DNA of 64,000 bases, from NCBI GenBank assembly GCA_949128115.1, contig OX421968.1, positions 8,866,001 to 8,930,000 of the forward strand, read 5' to 3'. This document shows positions 22,674 to 34,310 of this stretch, one piece after another. Source of the DNA: Anaspis maculata (Eukaryota > Arthropoda > Insecta > Coleoptera > Scraptiidae). The notes under the pieces are model-generated. The model ran no database searches. It saw only the letters and a list, made by a program, of their open reading frames with translations, and was not told the DNA's origin. Both the position numbers and the translations under genes were made by a program. Each line of letters starts with the position of its first letter. Positions within the stretch are counted from its first letter, which is position 1.

Positions 22674-23865
22674 GGTATATTCTTCAATGGACGTTTACAA
22701 TAAATGTGGACACAACTTTCAGGTACCTATGTACGTACCTATTAAGCAGAAAAGCAGGGGTGGATGATTGAAGCCCAGAGGGGAAAAAGAATTTTCGACA
22801 ATTGAGGCTGAAACAGTTGCTCAATGTTCTAGATGTCAGCTGATTGTACAGCGATGATATCATACTGGTTTGATAATCAAGTTTTTATGTTTGGAAATTG
22901 ATTTTTGACATTATTCTTTGTTAGTTTTTTTGATGGTTTGATATCACCTCAATTAATGTGACATTCTAAATATAAGTACGGTGGCGAGCACATAACTGGA
23001 AATACTCATGTCAATTCTGTCAATATTTCAATTTAACCTATGGCTTTATTTTGATTGGAGAAGATAATATCGTACGAACTCTAGAACCACGTGGTTACCT
23101 TAAATCACATTCACGAGGTACCTACCTACATACCTATGTAAATACCTATGTATTTTATATTTTTTCAATTAAAATCAATACCGGATCGAGTTTTCCAAAC
23201 GAAATTCATATACTTTGTGGAGATTAGTAGATTGCCATGCTGTGCCTGCCAGAACACAGTTTCCAACGTGCTGTAATCTAACCGGGAAAATCGTACAGTA
23301 AGAAAATCCGTCACGATGTCACATTCGCATAATTATTTGTGGAGAATATTATTGATGAAAATAAATATTTACTGCATTAGGGGTATGAGTGAGATTTCAT
23401 GTGACGGAGAATGGGAGTTTAGGCGCCGAGCGCAGCGAGAAAAGAAAAAAAAGAAGTCTAATCGTGAAAAAATCATGTCGAAAGTACTCTGCCCTTCGAG
23501 TGACTAATGATAATAATAATAAGATTGATAATGAGAAAAACAAGATGATACAAACCGTGAGGGAGCGGAGCGGGAGTACGAAAAGAACACCTCTTCGAAC
23601 GTTGTTTGCTGATTGATTCATATCTATAGAAGTTTCACTTCTTCCGAGGGTGACTATGGTCACGCACTCACGTTTTTTTTAGTACGGCACTGCTTGTAAT
23701 CCAATACCTACCGTTTTTCTCCAGTATCTAGAGATAACGTGAATAGGTAGCATGCACCTTTTCAGTGGCGTAGGCTATTTTTGGGTCTCATTTTTGAAGA
23801 CGATTTCCTTTCCTATGGAAGAAAATTTCGAAAAATTAGTTCAACGGTGTTCTCTAATGCCGTAA
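22674..23865. other. Intergenic, no recognisable feature
   Basis: Contains TAGGTACCTACC-like words and a purine-rich, lysine-coding stretch near 23420-23500, without support for a gene. Confidence 0.4.
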
Positions 23866-24355
23866 ATATTTACAGAATAAGATATTGCTAAGGGTCGTGA
23901 TTTCACCCTCTGTATACAACTTGCGAAGCAAATGAAAGGAAAGTACCTAATGAACATACCTACCTTGATTAATATTAATCAGATGATCTCAACGGTGACA
24001 TAGTGCTAACGTAAAATAGGTATGGAGATGAAACTATTCCTAGTTAATTTCTATTTCGAAAAGGTGCAATTTCGGGCACTGGCTTTGCTCGTGTCTTTCA
24101 AACTTTCAAATTAGGCATCCTTTAAACAGTAACACAGTATGTTGTGGAGGTTATTGATGATTGCGGGCTGAGTCGAAGAGTGACAATTTTTTTTTTTTGG
24201 GACGGGGGGAGTAGGCAGTCAATTTGCCAATTGGAAAGAAAAGGGGCAACGGGGGCCATGTCATGGCACCGCAAGCGTATCGCACCGCGTTTTTTTTTTT
24301 TTCAAATTTGAGAGGGTTTGAACTTCTGAAGACCCAAGAGATTATCTTGTAGGTA

Positions 24356-24556
24356 CAATGGCGGACAAACCGACAAAATAATGAAAACACATGTGAGGAA
24401 GTTGACTGCTTGTTTCTACAGTTCCGAGGATGTCTTCTTCATACTTTGGGAACAACTTATCTCCCCTTATCATAATCGAAGGCCTTGATTTGAATTCAAA
24501 AACTGACAAGTTCACTAGGTGTTTCCGTTGGGTTTCCATTCTTTTATCCGCCATTG
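24356..24556. mobile_element. TA-flanked MITE, 201 bp
   Basis: CAATGGCGGA at the left and TCCGCCATTG at the right, each bordered by TA, suggest a small Tc1/mariner-type MITE. Terminal inverted repeats are short (10 bp perfect), so this is moderate support. Confidence 0.5.
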
Positions 24557-24589
24557 TATGTCTAAAAAATGAAAAACAGTAAACTGCAC

Positions 24590-25590
24590 CCAGAAAACAT
24601 TTCGGAAATGCATAATAACGAAAATACTGCCCTTCAAAGTTGGAATAGAAAAACCGTTTTTCATCATAACTTTTAAACCGCTCAAACGATTTTTCTGAAA
24701 TCGATGTTCAAATTTATATTAATAAAATCGTTTTTTATGGAACGCTGGACAAATTTAGCTGGATAAAAACCAGTACGGCAGAAATCCAAGGCTCGAGACC
24801 TTGCTTCATTTCCTAACTTCTACGGCGCTGGTGATTTTCAAAAACTGATAGCGATTTTGAGACCTGGGGGTCCATTTTATAAAAGCACGATAAACAATTA
24901 TTTGGAAGTGTGTAGACTTGTTCACCTGGTGTTGCAATAATGTTTGTTTGAAATTAAATAGAGCAGTTGTTCGGATATATTGAAATTGAAATTGTCGTAG
25001 TATAGTGCTTTTCTCAACTGATCTTTTCCTGAGGGTCAGAAGGACTTATTAGGCACTGCGTATAAAACAGTAACGATCGAAATAGAAATGCCAACGGCGC
25101 CGGCGGTACTAATGCACTGTTTTACGTTGAATTATTAAAACACCGGCTCGCCCCAAGAGACCAATCTGCTGACATTAAAAATAGTGAAGGGCCGGACTAA
25201 TCCACATTACTTCCTGATCCACAGCAAATAACACTAAATAAAACATGTGGTCCCACCCGGATCCTAAACCTAAAAAAATCATTAGAATTTCTATTCGGAT
25301 TTCTGAACTTGTGATTAGGATTCAATGGTTTTAACCTGGTCTGGTCTTGTTTTAATACTCAACAATGACTTGCCCCTGGAATTCCGTATAAGATCGGGAA
25401 GAGGAAAAAGCAACTCAAGATGTTTTATTGTTTTGATCTCATTGATGGCTTCAAAGCTGGACTGGAATCCACCTCTGGATACAATTTATTCAACTCGCGA
25501 TCTGTCAATTTGGTCATTATTAAGGAAAATTCATTGTAGATACTTCGTCAACAATGATGTTTCTCTACTACACCTTGATATTATCTCACT
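24590..25590. other. Mostly featureless; partial foldback arm at start
   Basis: 24600-24690 (CCTTCAAAGTTGGAATAG, TAACTTTTAAACCGCTCAA) resembles one arm of the foldback family at 6.5-9.9 kb. The rest holds an open frame (25325-25780) without family signals, partly overlapping the LTR; I do not regard it as a gene. Confidence 0.4.
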
Positions 25591-25597
25591 AAAATAT

Positions 25598-26108
25598 TGT
25601 TACGATATTTCGCGTACGGGTTCGAATATAATTGAGACGATTGTTTTAAAACAAACACTGTTTATTTCTGCGTACTACAATCAATACACCAACAATTATT
25701 CACGCTTGGAATTATATCGCAGGTACTTCGTTTGTTATCGCTCGCTATCCAATTCAATACTGCTGCGAGCTGCCGGCTGACGCCTTATATAAGGCCTCCG
25801 AATAATGTTCCTGAACTTGCTGTCTGCTTCCAGCAAATTTCCATAGTGGCTCGGCATATGCGGTTTCTAGATCATTCCTGAATAATCGTACACTTTGCCC
25901 GTATAATTCTGCCGGGTTATGGACGGCGCCTCCGCCAAAATGGACAGATGTGCCCTGATCAGGCATTCGAGTCTCCATTGAGTTTCACATACACGAACGC
26001 TCTGGAATGCACCAGATCGCTCCAAACTTCTACACTGCGATCTAATGGGTGGAAGGATCCAGAAAGGTCGAGTGTTTACCAATATGTACGGGGTCGCCGC
26101 TCGGAACA
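25598..26108 (-). mobile_element. Solo LTR, 511 bp, with ATAT target duplication
   Basis: Read on the minus strand the block begins TGTTCCGA and ends TCGTAACA, near-perfect inverted ends. It has a TATA box within GGCCTTATATAAGGC at 25782-25796, then AATAAA near 25668, giving a U3-R-U5 order. ATAT flanks it at 25594-25597 and 26109-26112. A 4-bp ATAT duplication is characteristic of some insect Ty3/gypsy (17.6/297-like) elements. No primer binding site, gag or pol is adjacent, so it is a solo LTR left by recombination. Confidence 0.75.
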
Positions 26109-26112
26109 ATAT

Positions 26113-27059
26113 CAAAGCAATATTGTTCTCATGGGTCTATGACAGTTAACCGATGTACTTTTAAACACTTTTTACAACCACGAAACAAACTCCGTTGCCT
26201 TCCTACTTACGATGATAAGTCTTGACCGAGGGGGAAATTACGATCACACTTATAGTTTCTTTGCAGTTGAATTGTTTCTGTCGTTACTACTTTACTATGC
26301 GGTGTCCATCTCAAGCCACTCCACAGAAGCAACATTGCGCAACACTGTTTTGTTGGTGTCATAAGTCACTGTATGTACGTACCTAATCTAATTTTTCACT
26401 AAAGTGATGTAGGCAACCAACAATACAACAACATCCAGAAACTGAACTTGTTCTTATTTGAACGTGTTGTTCCTTCTTTTTTTTTGCAAAAATTCATGGA
26501 TAATCCGCAAATTTTATTTCAGATTGTCATTCCACACGCTATTCTGAGTGATTTGCCTATTTTTTCGTTTCGATTTGCATGTGTCGCTCAAGTGTCATGG
26601 ACCCGTTCTCATATTTGAATTATATGGGAGAAATTGTTGTGAATAACATTTTTTGTTTCAAAATTATTTCAACGGGAAAACTTCCCGCAGGGGAGGATCT
26701 AGGTGGATCACCCGTACACTCGTACACTAGGTGGGTATACTACATAAAACGTACTGTATCTGGATAGGTACCTACCTACCTGCTATTGTTGTTCTTGGAC
26801 ATGACGCGAAATATGACCAAAGCGATGGTACTTGTGACAGGAGAGGATATTCAGTTGCAATGAGGTGCAGATCAATTATTGTGTGCGGGAACGAGAGTTG
26901 GCACAGAGGTGCTAAAATCTATCTTAAGAGACATTATCACCCTAAAAATTAAATTATTAGCCATAACAACCCATGAAGGGTTTCAGCTGGCTTCTCTGCC
27001 TATTCATATAGACAGTTTAAAGTGGATTCCGAACCACGAGTGAAATAGCAACAGCCAAT
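26113..27059. other. Intergenic, no recognisable feature
   Basis: Nothing supportable; TAGGTACCTACCTACC word at 26766. Confidence 0.4.
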
Positions 27060-28437
27060 CAATCCAACAGCCAATGGTGAAATCGTGTCTTATGCGGATG
27101 ACACCATTATTCTTTTCTCTGGGGAGTCCTGGGACGAAATTAGACTCAAGGCTGGAAAAGACCTTAAACAGATCAAAGACTGGCTTGACTTTAATCTACT
27201 TACTATGAATTAAAAAAAAAAACTAAATACATACCTTTCTGCTCATACAAAAATGGCCTACCGACCTTTACCACGTTGGACATACTGGGAGCGGATATCA
27301 CTTTGCATGGGGCTGGTACAATCAAATATTTGGGCGTTACACTCGACAGCCATTTGAGGTGGAACGCACACGCAGAGAACATGAACAAAAAAATTCGTAG
27401 CCTGCTTTATGCTTTCAGTCAAGTAAGAAATTTCATGGATATAAGCAGTGGCGTAACTAGAAGTGTCCAATGGGGAGGGTCACAACTGAAAAATATGCGA
27501 ATATGCGAGCAAAACGAATAAAAAAGCGTCGCATTTTAAATTTTGCAGGGAATTCGATGGCCAATGGGGGGGGGGGGGTTTGACCCCGAAACCCCCCCTC
27601 TAGTTACGCCACTGGATATAAGACGTCTCTCAATTGTGTATTATGCCTTGGTTGAATCGGTGATGAGGTATGGAATACTAGTCTGGGGTGGGCTGAATAA
27701 AACTCATGTGTAACAACTCCATCAGACTCACAAAAAACTCTTGAAAATAATGTTCAAAAAAGGTTTACTACAGCAGTAAATTACTTTTCCGAGAAAACAA
27801 CATCTCCAAATTAAAGCAAATATATGCCGAAAAGCTCTTCCTTTACCAATCTAAACAGAGTAATGTCTCTAAGAAAAGTTGCGAACATAATTTGAGAAGC
27901 AAAAATGAAATCGCTGTTCCCAAAGCCCAAAAAACCGTCACCCAAAACTGTTTTGTTTATCTGGCTCCTAGGCTATTCAATAAAGTGCCAGACTCAATAA
28001 AAAATATTAAAAATCATAAGCGAAAGTGTGCAGAACTGAAAGAGTGGATTTTAATGGGTGACATCAAGGAAATGCTGCCCACACTGCTCTGAGGCGTTTC
28101 ACCTCTATCGATTTTGGCCCAATTTTTGATTTTTGACTTTTTTCACCTCATTTTTGACTTTTCTGCTCAATTTTGATTTTTCTCTTTTTTTTTAAATTAA
28201 TTTTTATCCGTTTGTATTTTAGGTATCTGTTTTTTGAGTTTTCAATAGTTGCCTATTCAATCGCACTCACACACAAAGTTTCCTTGAGGAACTTTAAGTG
28301 AGGCTTACTCTTTTCCCAGTACAGCTAGTGCTTTGTTGATGTATGTGGTTGTGTTATTTTGTGAAGTGTAGGTAATTTTTTTTTCTGCTGTTGCTGAAAT
28401 GGGAAATAAATATTATTATATTATATTATAATAATCA
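27060..28437 (+). pseudogene. Degenerate LINE reverse-transcriptase 3' half
   Basis: Frame pieces follow the order of a jockey/CR1/R1-type ORF2: NGEIVSYADDTIILFSGESW (catalytic YADD) at 27075; IKYLGVTLDSHLRWNAHAEN at 27328; RLSIVYYALVESVMRYGILV after a hAT MITE; and FVYLAPRLFNKVPDSIKNI at 27952, ending at a stop at 28090. Several stops and frameshifts interrupt it (for example after 27209 in an A run). An ATT/ATTAT-rich tail lies at 28404-28437. The 5' half with endonuclease is absent. Confidence 0.85.
27446..27614. mobile_element. hAT MITE, 169 bp, inside the LINE
   Basis: Ends CAGTGGCGTAACTAGA and TCTAGTTACGCCACTG, flanked by a perfect 8-bp duplication GATATAAG (27438-27445 and 27615-27622). 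Removing it and one duplication rejoins the LINE reading frame (FMDIS followed by RRLSIVYYAL). A poly-G run lies near the right end. Confidence 0.95.
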
Positions 28438-28564
28438 CTATTCCAGAGGAAGCTTTCGAGAGCCCAAGTACTCGGAAGGTTTGCCTAAAACCTTGCCGAG
28501 GGGGGATTTTGGCGCCGGTATCCCGCTCTTGTGAATCCCATCACAGCGCCATGTTATGTTGCAG

Positions 28565-29989
28565 CCACGGATTTCTGAATATAGAGCTGGATAGCTAATC
28601 ACAATATACCCCCACCACAATTTTTGTCAAACGCGTGTTGGCCGCCATACTGTGCTAATTTTTAGTTACTTTAATGCTTGTGGGTTGGCAAAGCTGCGAA
28701 TAATTGTCGTCCCTGAGTGTCACTTTGATTGCCAAATGTCACCCAAATGTCAATCTATTGTCATTTTTTGACGTTTTTCTTGTTTATCCGTTTCTTTGTG
28801 CGAAGTTTTCTCGGCGTTTTTCAGTGATTTGTTGAAGAAAAAGACTTGATGTCGTCCTGTTTTGTGCCTAGTTTCAAAAATAGCGACAAACAAAACAAAA
28901 CCGGCATAACCTATCATGTGTAAGTTCGATGTTTTTATCCGATTTTTCATTTATTACAAAAGAATTATTTCAGGTTTCCGAAACGATCAAAGTGGAGTGG
29001 CTCCAGGCCATCAGTAGGGATCAACAAACATTTATTCAGCAGCGTAACAATGAGAGCGTGTTTGTTCAGATCATTTCTTGATGAAGCCTTCGAGCGAATG
29101 GGATTGCTCAAGAAACTGAAACCCGATGTAATTCCTTCACTAGATTTGCCTACCCTGAGACCACGGTATACCTGAGACCCATTCCAGTAGCTTCAGAAAG
29201 CAGTCAAGCTATCCAGGAAGCTCCAACAACCACAAGCCAAGTTATGCCGGAATCATGACCAGATCAAGCTATGCCGAAAGCATCAACAAGCCAAGCTATG
29301 TCGGAATTATTATTAGGCACAAATAAACAATTATGTTATACTTCAATAATTGTTTTCATTTTATTTTTGTGATATAAATCAGGTTCGTGTTTGTGTTGTT
29401 TTGTAGCGTTTTAAAATCACTAGAACCGATCCAGTTCAGCTCTAAAATCAGGGGATCCGATAGGTTCTCGAAAATCCTTGCCCAATCAGTGATAGCGATT
29501 TTCGAGCTGAACTGGCTCCGTTCTGGCCAGTCGAAGACGCCATTAGTTTTTTGCTTGAGTTTCTACGTTTTGTCTTCGAAACAATTCATCAAATACCTTA
29601 CGTTTCCAACATGTATGTAGTTAACTATTCCGAAATAAAATGAGTTGCAATTTGTAATGAACAACATTAATGAAATCATAACCATTAACCAATAATTAAA
29701 AAATGAATAATAGGAAGATTCAAGAACCAAGAATCATTCTACGAAACAAAAGTACAAGCATCTTAGCTTTCTCCCTGTAGGACTCGTCCAGTTTCAGGTA
29801 ATTATTATTTCACAATAATTATTTGAAACAAATGTAAACACCAATGCACAAAAGACGGCGGTTTATATTTTGAATCCGATTTGTTGCCCGTCAGCCAATA
29901 ACATTTTAGCACAGTATGGCGGCCAGCTGGGTTCCGACAACAAGCACGTGTTGTATTAGCTATCCAGCTCTATATTCAGAAATCCGTGG
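28565..29989 (+). mobile_element. THAP-domain transposon remnant (P-superfamily candidate), 1.4 kb
   Basis: Inverted ends of about 35 bp begin CCACGGATTTCTGAATATAG and are mirrored at 29957-29989, flanked by TTGCAG on both sides (6 bp, shorter than the usual 7-8 bp of P elements). Subterminal GGCCGCCATACTGTGCTAA is mirrored too. It carries a decayed THAP-coding start at 28849. The catalytic domain is missing, so this is an internally deleted derivative. Kolobok-type elements also use THAP domains, so the superfamily is not settled. Confidence 0.7.
28849..29172 (+). pseudogene. THAP zinc-finger domain, frameshifted, one intron
   Basis: Exon 1 (28849-28919) encodes MSSCFVPSFKNSDKQNKTGI; a 55-bp intron (28920-28974) has GTAAGT and TTTCAG. 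Exon 2 gives FPK, then in shifted frames EWLQAISRDQQTF, RVCSDHF and LKPDVIPSLDLP. These match the THAP order: C-x-V-P...KN, H..FPK, W-L-Q-A-I, C-S-x-H-F and the A/V-x-P-x-x-x-P signature. The second zinc cysteine is replaced (PSFKN rather than P-x-C-KN), and at least two frameshifts break the domain. It is therefore a pseudogene. Confidence 0.8.
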
Positions 29990-30045
29990 TTGCAGCGGTA
30001 ACCCAAGGTAACCTATGTGCGCAGTGTATGGCTTGACTTCAATGA

Positions 30046-30654
30046 CACATACTTAAATAGCTATACCGCTCATGAACCTATTGCGCATTCTGCCGCGCCG
30101 CGCAACAGAAGGAGTTAGAGAATAACGCCATCTTGAATCTTGATGGTTAATTTCCAGTGTATCTCAAAATACCGAGCTATATTGCTACCACAAAATATCT
30201 TAAGGGCCGTGAAACTGATCAAACCTTCTGCAATTTTACAATAGCGATCCAGTTTTCTCAAGTACCATCACGTAAGTGTATTTAGTTTTCTTGAAATTAC
30301 CAAATAATCACATCGAGTTAGATGGTTGGGAGCCACTGTACTCTGAGTGAACGAAACGTCAAGTGACAGCTTTTTGACAGTGTAAATATAAACATCACGT
30401 AGTTAACCGAACTTTTGGACGCTGGAATGATCGCACACCTTTTCTTCACCAGTTGATACCCACTTGATGTTATTAGAGTTGATTCCACGTACTTTGAGGG
30501 AGAAGCAAAATAAAGTCGTGCTTAGTCAAGTGGCCAAGTAGCGAAGTGGTGCCAGTCCACATCACCCAAAATCCCTAAATAACCATCAAGATGGCGGCGC
30601 CCATTATTACAAGTGTCGGACGTCTCTTGCGCGGTATAGCTATTTAAGTATGTG
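30046..30654. mobile_element. Non-autonomous DNA transposon, 609 bp, 8-bp target duplication
   Basis: CACATACTTAAATAGCTATA at the left is mirrored by TATAGCTATTTAAGTATGTG at the right. TTCAATGA flanks both ends (30038-30045 and 30655-30662), a perfect 8-bp duplication. Near the ends, CATCTTGAATCTTGATGG and CCATCAAGATGG-type words are also mirrored. P or hAT superfamily fits the 8 bp; no coding frame decides. Confidence 0.85.
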
Positions 30655-30662
30655 TTCAATGA

Positions 30663-31228
30663 TCGAAGCCAGGCGCGATGTCCACTACACTACGCGTCCC
30701 CCTGAACAGTGTATAATTATTTGCTAGAAGCTCAGTCAAAAAAGCTGCGGGCATTTGCGATGGGTGAATAGGTGAATGGTTCCTCTTCCTTACTTTCAGG
30801 CCTTCAGCCCTTCTCCTCTCGTAGGATTTTATGTACAATTTCTTAAAACTGAAACAGAAAAATTCCAGCAACTGCCCTCGCCCATATCGGCTTGAGAATG
30901 TCTAGTAGAAGTGAAATGTGCTTGGTTTGGTTACTGGTAATAGTGGTAACTGGTATAAGTTAATGACCTAAAAGTAACACTAACAGCCACCGAAAGAATA
31001 CAGTTTCCTTAAAACAGAAATTTGTCAATAATAAACTAGAAAATCGATAAGTCGGTATAGATACGTATGTATGACTTTGTAATAATAATTGTATGAACGA
31101 CAACCAACAGTCTTCTCTAGTGTATTGTTGGTGGTGTGACTCCTTAGATTCTTTTTTATTACAATTTTACGATTATTCAACGAGTTTGAAAGCACAGTAT
31201 TGTATCGTTCACCAAAAACCTTGTTATA
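30663..31228. other. Intergenic, no recognisable feature
   Basis: A weak tRNA-like word (minus strand GCGTAGTGTAGTGGACATCG near 30700) lacks a B box at the right distance. Nothing else is seen. Confidence 0.35.
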
Positions 31229-32903
31229 TAGGGTGGCCCAACGAAAACAGAACAGAGGGGTTTCCGGACATTTCACCTGATTTGAGAAACTCAAAGGCAT
31301 TTACCAACGTTGAAACACTGAAAGCCTTGTATGTTTCTTTCGTCCGGTCCAAACTTGAATACGCCTCTCTTGTCTGGAGTCCGATTTATGACTCCTTCGT
31401 CAATGATTTGGAGATAGTTCAGAGGAGGTTTTTGAAGGCGGCTTATTTTATACTGGACAACCAATACCCTCCACGTGGTTTTCCTCAGGAGATCATGTTG
31501 GAGCGGTTCAACCTGTCATCTTTAAAGTCTCGAAGAGTGTTCCAGTCAATCCATTTTCTTTTTGCTCTATTTAGCAACGCGTTGGATTGCCCTGATTTTC
31601 TTGGTGCTGTGGGTCTCAGTGTTCCTCGGCTTTCCTCTAGATCACACACAGTTTATTCCACCTTCCCACAGCTAGAACCAACATCTTAGTGGCATCTCCT
31701 CTCTATCAGATGATTGTCAATTACTCTGCTTATGAGAGCGAGATTGATCTCTTCAACTGTTCTCTGTCCGACATAAAGGCGAAGGTTTTTTCCTAAGTAT
31801 GTACCCCCCCTCGGATTTGTCTCTGGTATCCCTCACCCTTTAACTGGGCTTTTCTGCCTGTTGGGTGCAGTACAACAATAATAATAATAATAATAATGAT
31901 AATTTTTTTGAAGAAGCTCAGACAAGTCAATTTTTATATCGAGGTTGACATCTGAAACATACATTGGCAAATTTCTATCTTCAGCTCCCTCACCCCTACC
32001 CACCTCAACTTCAGAATTTCGAATGACACCATCTACTTTGCGATACATCAAATCAAAGAGAATCAAATTAGTTACCTTTCCGAAAAAAATATTTTCAAAA
32101 GTTTTCTGACTGTCCCATTTTCAATTCTCGATCCTTCAATTCTCTTCAATTTATTCAGCGTCATCCTAAATAGCATCTAAGAAGAAAATTTTCGGTGGAG
32201 AAAAGTGCTACCCAAATTCACCCCTTTCCTCTCCCCCACCCCAACTTCAAAATTCAACAGACACCACCTACTTTGTGATACATCGAATTAAAGGGAATTG
32301 ATATCTTTATGAAAACAATTTTTTTCAAATTTTCAACCCCTCCCCTAATAAATTAAACATTCTGATTATTTTAGGGGGGAAATGGCTTCTTGAAAATTCT
32401 GAAAATATTTTATTCAGGAAGAGAATTCAATTCCCTTCAATCTGATGTATCACAAAGTAGGAAGTGTCATTTTAGATTTTGAAGTTGGGGTGGGGGAGTG
32501 AAGGGGTGAATTTGGGTGTCACTTTTTATACAGAAAATTTTCTCTCTCGATGCTGTGCAGGATGACGTTGACTGTACTGAAGAGAATTAAAGAGGTCAAG
32601 AATATTACATTGGAGACTCAGACAATTTTAGGAAGAAGGGGGGTGGGGTTGGAAGTTATAGAAATATTTTATTCAGAAAGAGAATTTAATTCTCTTTAAT
32701 TTGATGTATCGCAAGGTGGGTGGTGTCATTTGAAACTTCGAAGTTGGGGTGGGTGGGGGTGAGGGGGCTAAAGATGGAAATTCGCCAATGTATATTTCAG
32801 ATGTCCCCCTTGGTATAAAAATCGACCTGTCCGAGCTTTTTTCAAAATATAAGATGAAATGCCCGAAGAAAACCCTCTGTTCTGTTTTTGTTGGGCCACC
32901 CTG
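31229..32903. mobile_element. Foldback element GGGTGGCCCAAC, interrupted by a LINE
   Basis: The left end is decayed (TATAGGGTGGCCCAACGAAAAC) and the right end is intact (TTTGTTGGGCCACCCTG followed by TA). Mirrored arms continue through CAGAACAGAGGG, GACAAGTCAATTTTTATA and CACCCCTACCCACC, but the left arm is split by a LINE fragment at about 31258-31905. Confidence 0.8.
31258..31905 (+). pseudogene. LINE reverse-transcriptase C-terminal fragment with (AAT)n tail
   Basis: The frame (within 31093-31689) reads FPDISPDLRNSKAF, LKALYVSFVRSKLEYASLVW, SPIYDSFVNDLEIVQRRFLK and so on, the post-polymerase region of jockey/I-like ORF2. A frameshift near 31675 moves it to RTNILVASPLYQMIVNYSAY and ends DIKAKVFS. 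An (AAT)n tail at 31873-31905 closes the copy. It is 5' truncated and inserted in a foldback arm. Confidence 0.85.
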
Positions 32904-33104
32904 TATCTTGCTTATTCTAGCACATTTTTTCTTCAAAAAAATACAATTGGAAAATCGGTTAAGTTTGTCAAAATCGACAAAATAGGACACAAAAAAAGTT
33001 GAGGGCCAGTTTACTGCCCCCAGGTGTGACCCACTCCCGGTAATGATTTTGAGAATACTTTTCAAATATTGAGCATAAAAAAGTTAGTGAATGTGCTCCT
33101 TTTT

Positions 33105-34262
33105 AGCGCACTTCTCCAAACTTGTCCTCGCTTTGTCCGTCCGTCCGTCCGTCCGTCCGTCCGTCACAGCATCTAGTCCTAGACGAAAAGGTTTTTGCGA
33201 AAAATTTTTACTCCATTGGGTAGCTCATGACCTTGTATCCCGAACCAAGAAAAATCTCAACGAAATAATAATAAACAATGACAATAATAACAATTAAGTG
33301 TGACGCGGCATCGCCGTTGAATGCTGCATTTCAGAAGCCGGCCTGATCTCGAAAGTTATCACATGCGAGGAAGTACCCGATCTTATCATTTTACCATAAT
33401 ACATATGCGGAGTTGGAGTGGGAGTATATATATTTAGAGGATGATTTGAACTTTATTTTAATGAAAATTTCACATCAGTGCGAGGTGCAGGCCAATAGTT
33501 ATTAATTTTTGAAAATGACTCCGAAACTACGGCTCGGCCGCAAATGATTTATTCGTTGCTTGCTGGTGCTTGATATCCTTTCCTCCGAACAAAACGAAAT
33601 TCAATACAGAAAATATTTCAACTCGAATGGGTAGCTCATGGCCTTGGTACGCGAATCAAGAAAAATTTTGCCGAAATAATCATGAACAATTACAAAAATA
33701 ACATTTTGGTGTAGGGCGGCTTCGCCGATCAAGTGCTGGCATTCGCGGTATGATGTAGAAAGTTGCGATATGCAGGCAACTACAATTTCTTAATGAAATA
33801 CATCACTGCATGTACGGCATTATATTTAAAGAACAATTTGAACTTTCTTTTGACAAAAACCCCACTTCGATCCGACCGTCGGGTCAATTGTTATCAATTT
33901 TTGAAAACGACCGCAAAGCCACGGCTCGGCGCATATTACACGACCCTACAAATTTAAAATCAGACGTGCCGAAATAGTAATTGACCATTTTGAAATAGCC
34001 AATACTAGGTACCTAAAGGATAATGGCACTCAAATTACGAAACATGTTCGCTCAATAACAATCATGTGACAGGCTACCATTTTTTCGGTTTTTCGATAAA
34101 AAAGAAATGTTCCAATTCAAAACTGAACCCGATATTCGTGTTCAGGAGGTCGAAATCAGTTGGAGAACATTTTTTATATAAGTAGCAGAATGACGCTTAT
34201 GTGGCCGGTTTGTCTGTCTGTCTGTCTGTCCGAGTCCGTGCAGAAATTAAGACGCTGTACTC
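33105..34262 (-). repeat. Helentron/DINE-like copy, inverted partner of 1-1220
   Basis: Reads TTAGCGCACTTCTCC, then (GTCC)n at 33137-33167, and continues in reverse complement of 1-1220 to GACGCTGTACTCC at 34262. Differences are a few substitutions plus indels, such as GTATATATA near 33425 and the shorter (GTCT)n. The two copies are separated by 32 kb of unrelated repeats, so an origin as ends of one element is not required. Confidence 0.8.
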
Positions 34263-34310
34263 CTTCTCGAGAATTGAAACAAGAGTCTTGGAACTTTTTT
34301 CCGATTAATA

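Larger units (their letters stand above)
21598..23908. repeat. Short inverted repeat pair enclosing 2.3 kb
   Basis: ACGACCCTTAGCAATATTTT and TTCTGTAAA at 21600-21635 are mirrored by TTTACAGAATAAGATATTGC and TAAGGGTCGTGA at 23868-23908. Between them lie a transposase-like N-terminal fragment and a hAT MITE. Confidence 0.6.

Noticed and set aside
25325..25780. 151-codon open frame
   Set aside because: It overlaps the solo LTR, and its composition does not look like a protein under selection.
30665..30715. tRNA-like A box on the minus strand
   Set aside because: There is no B box at a suitable distance even after removing the neighbouring 609-bp element.
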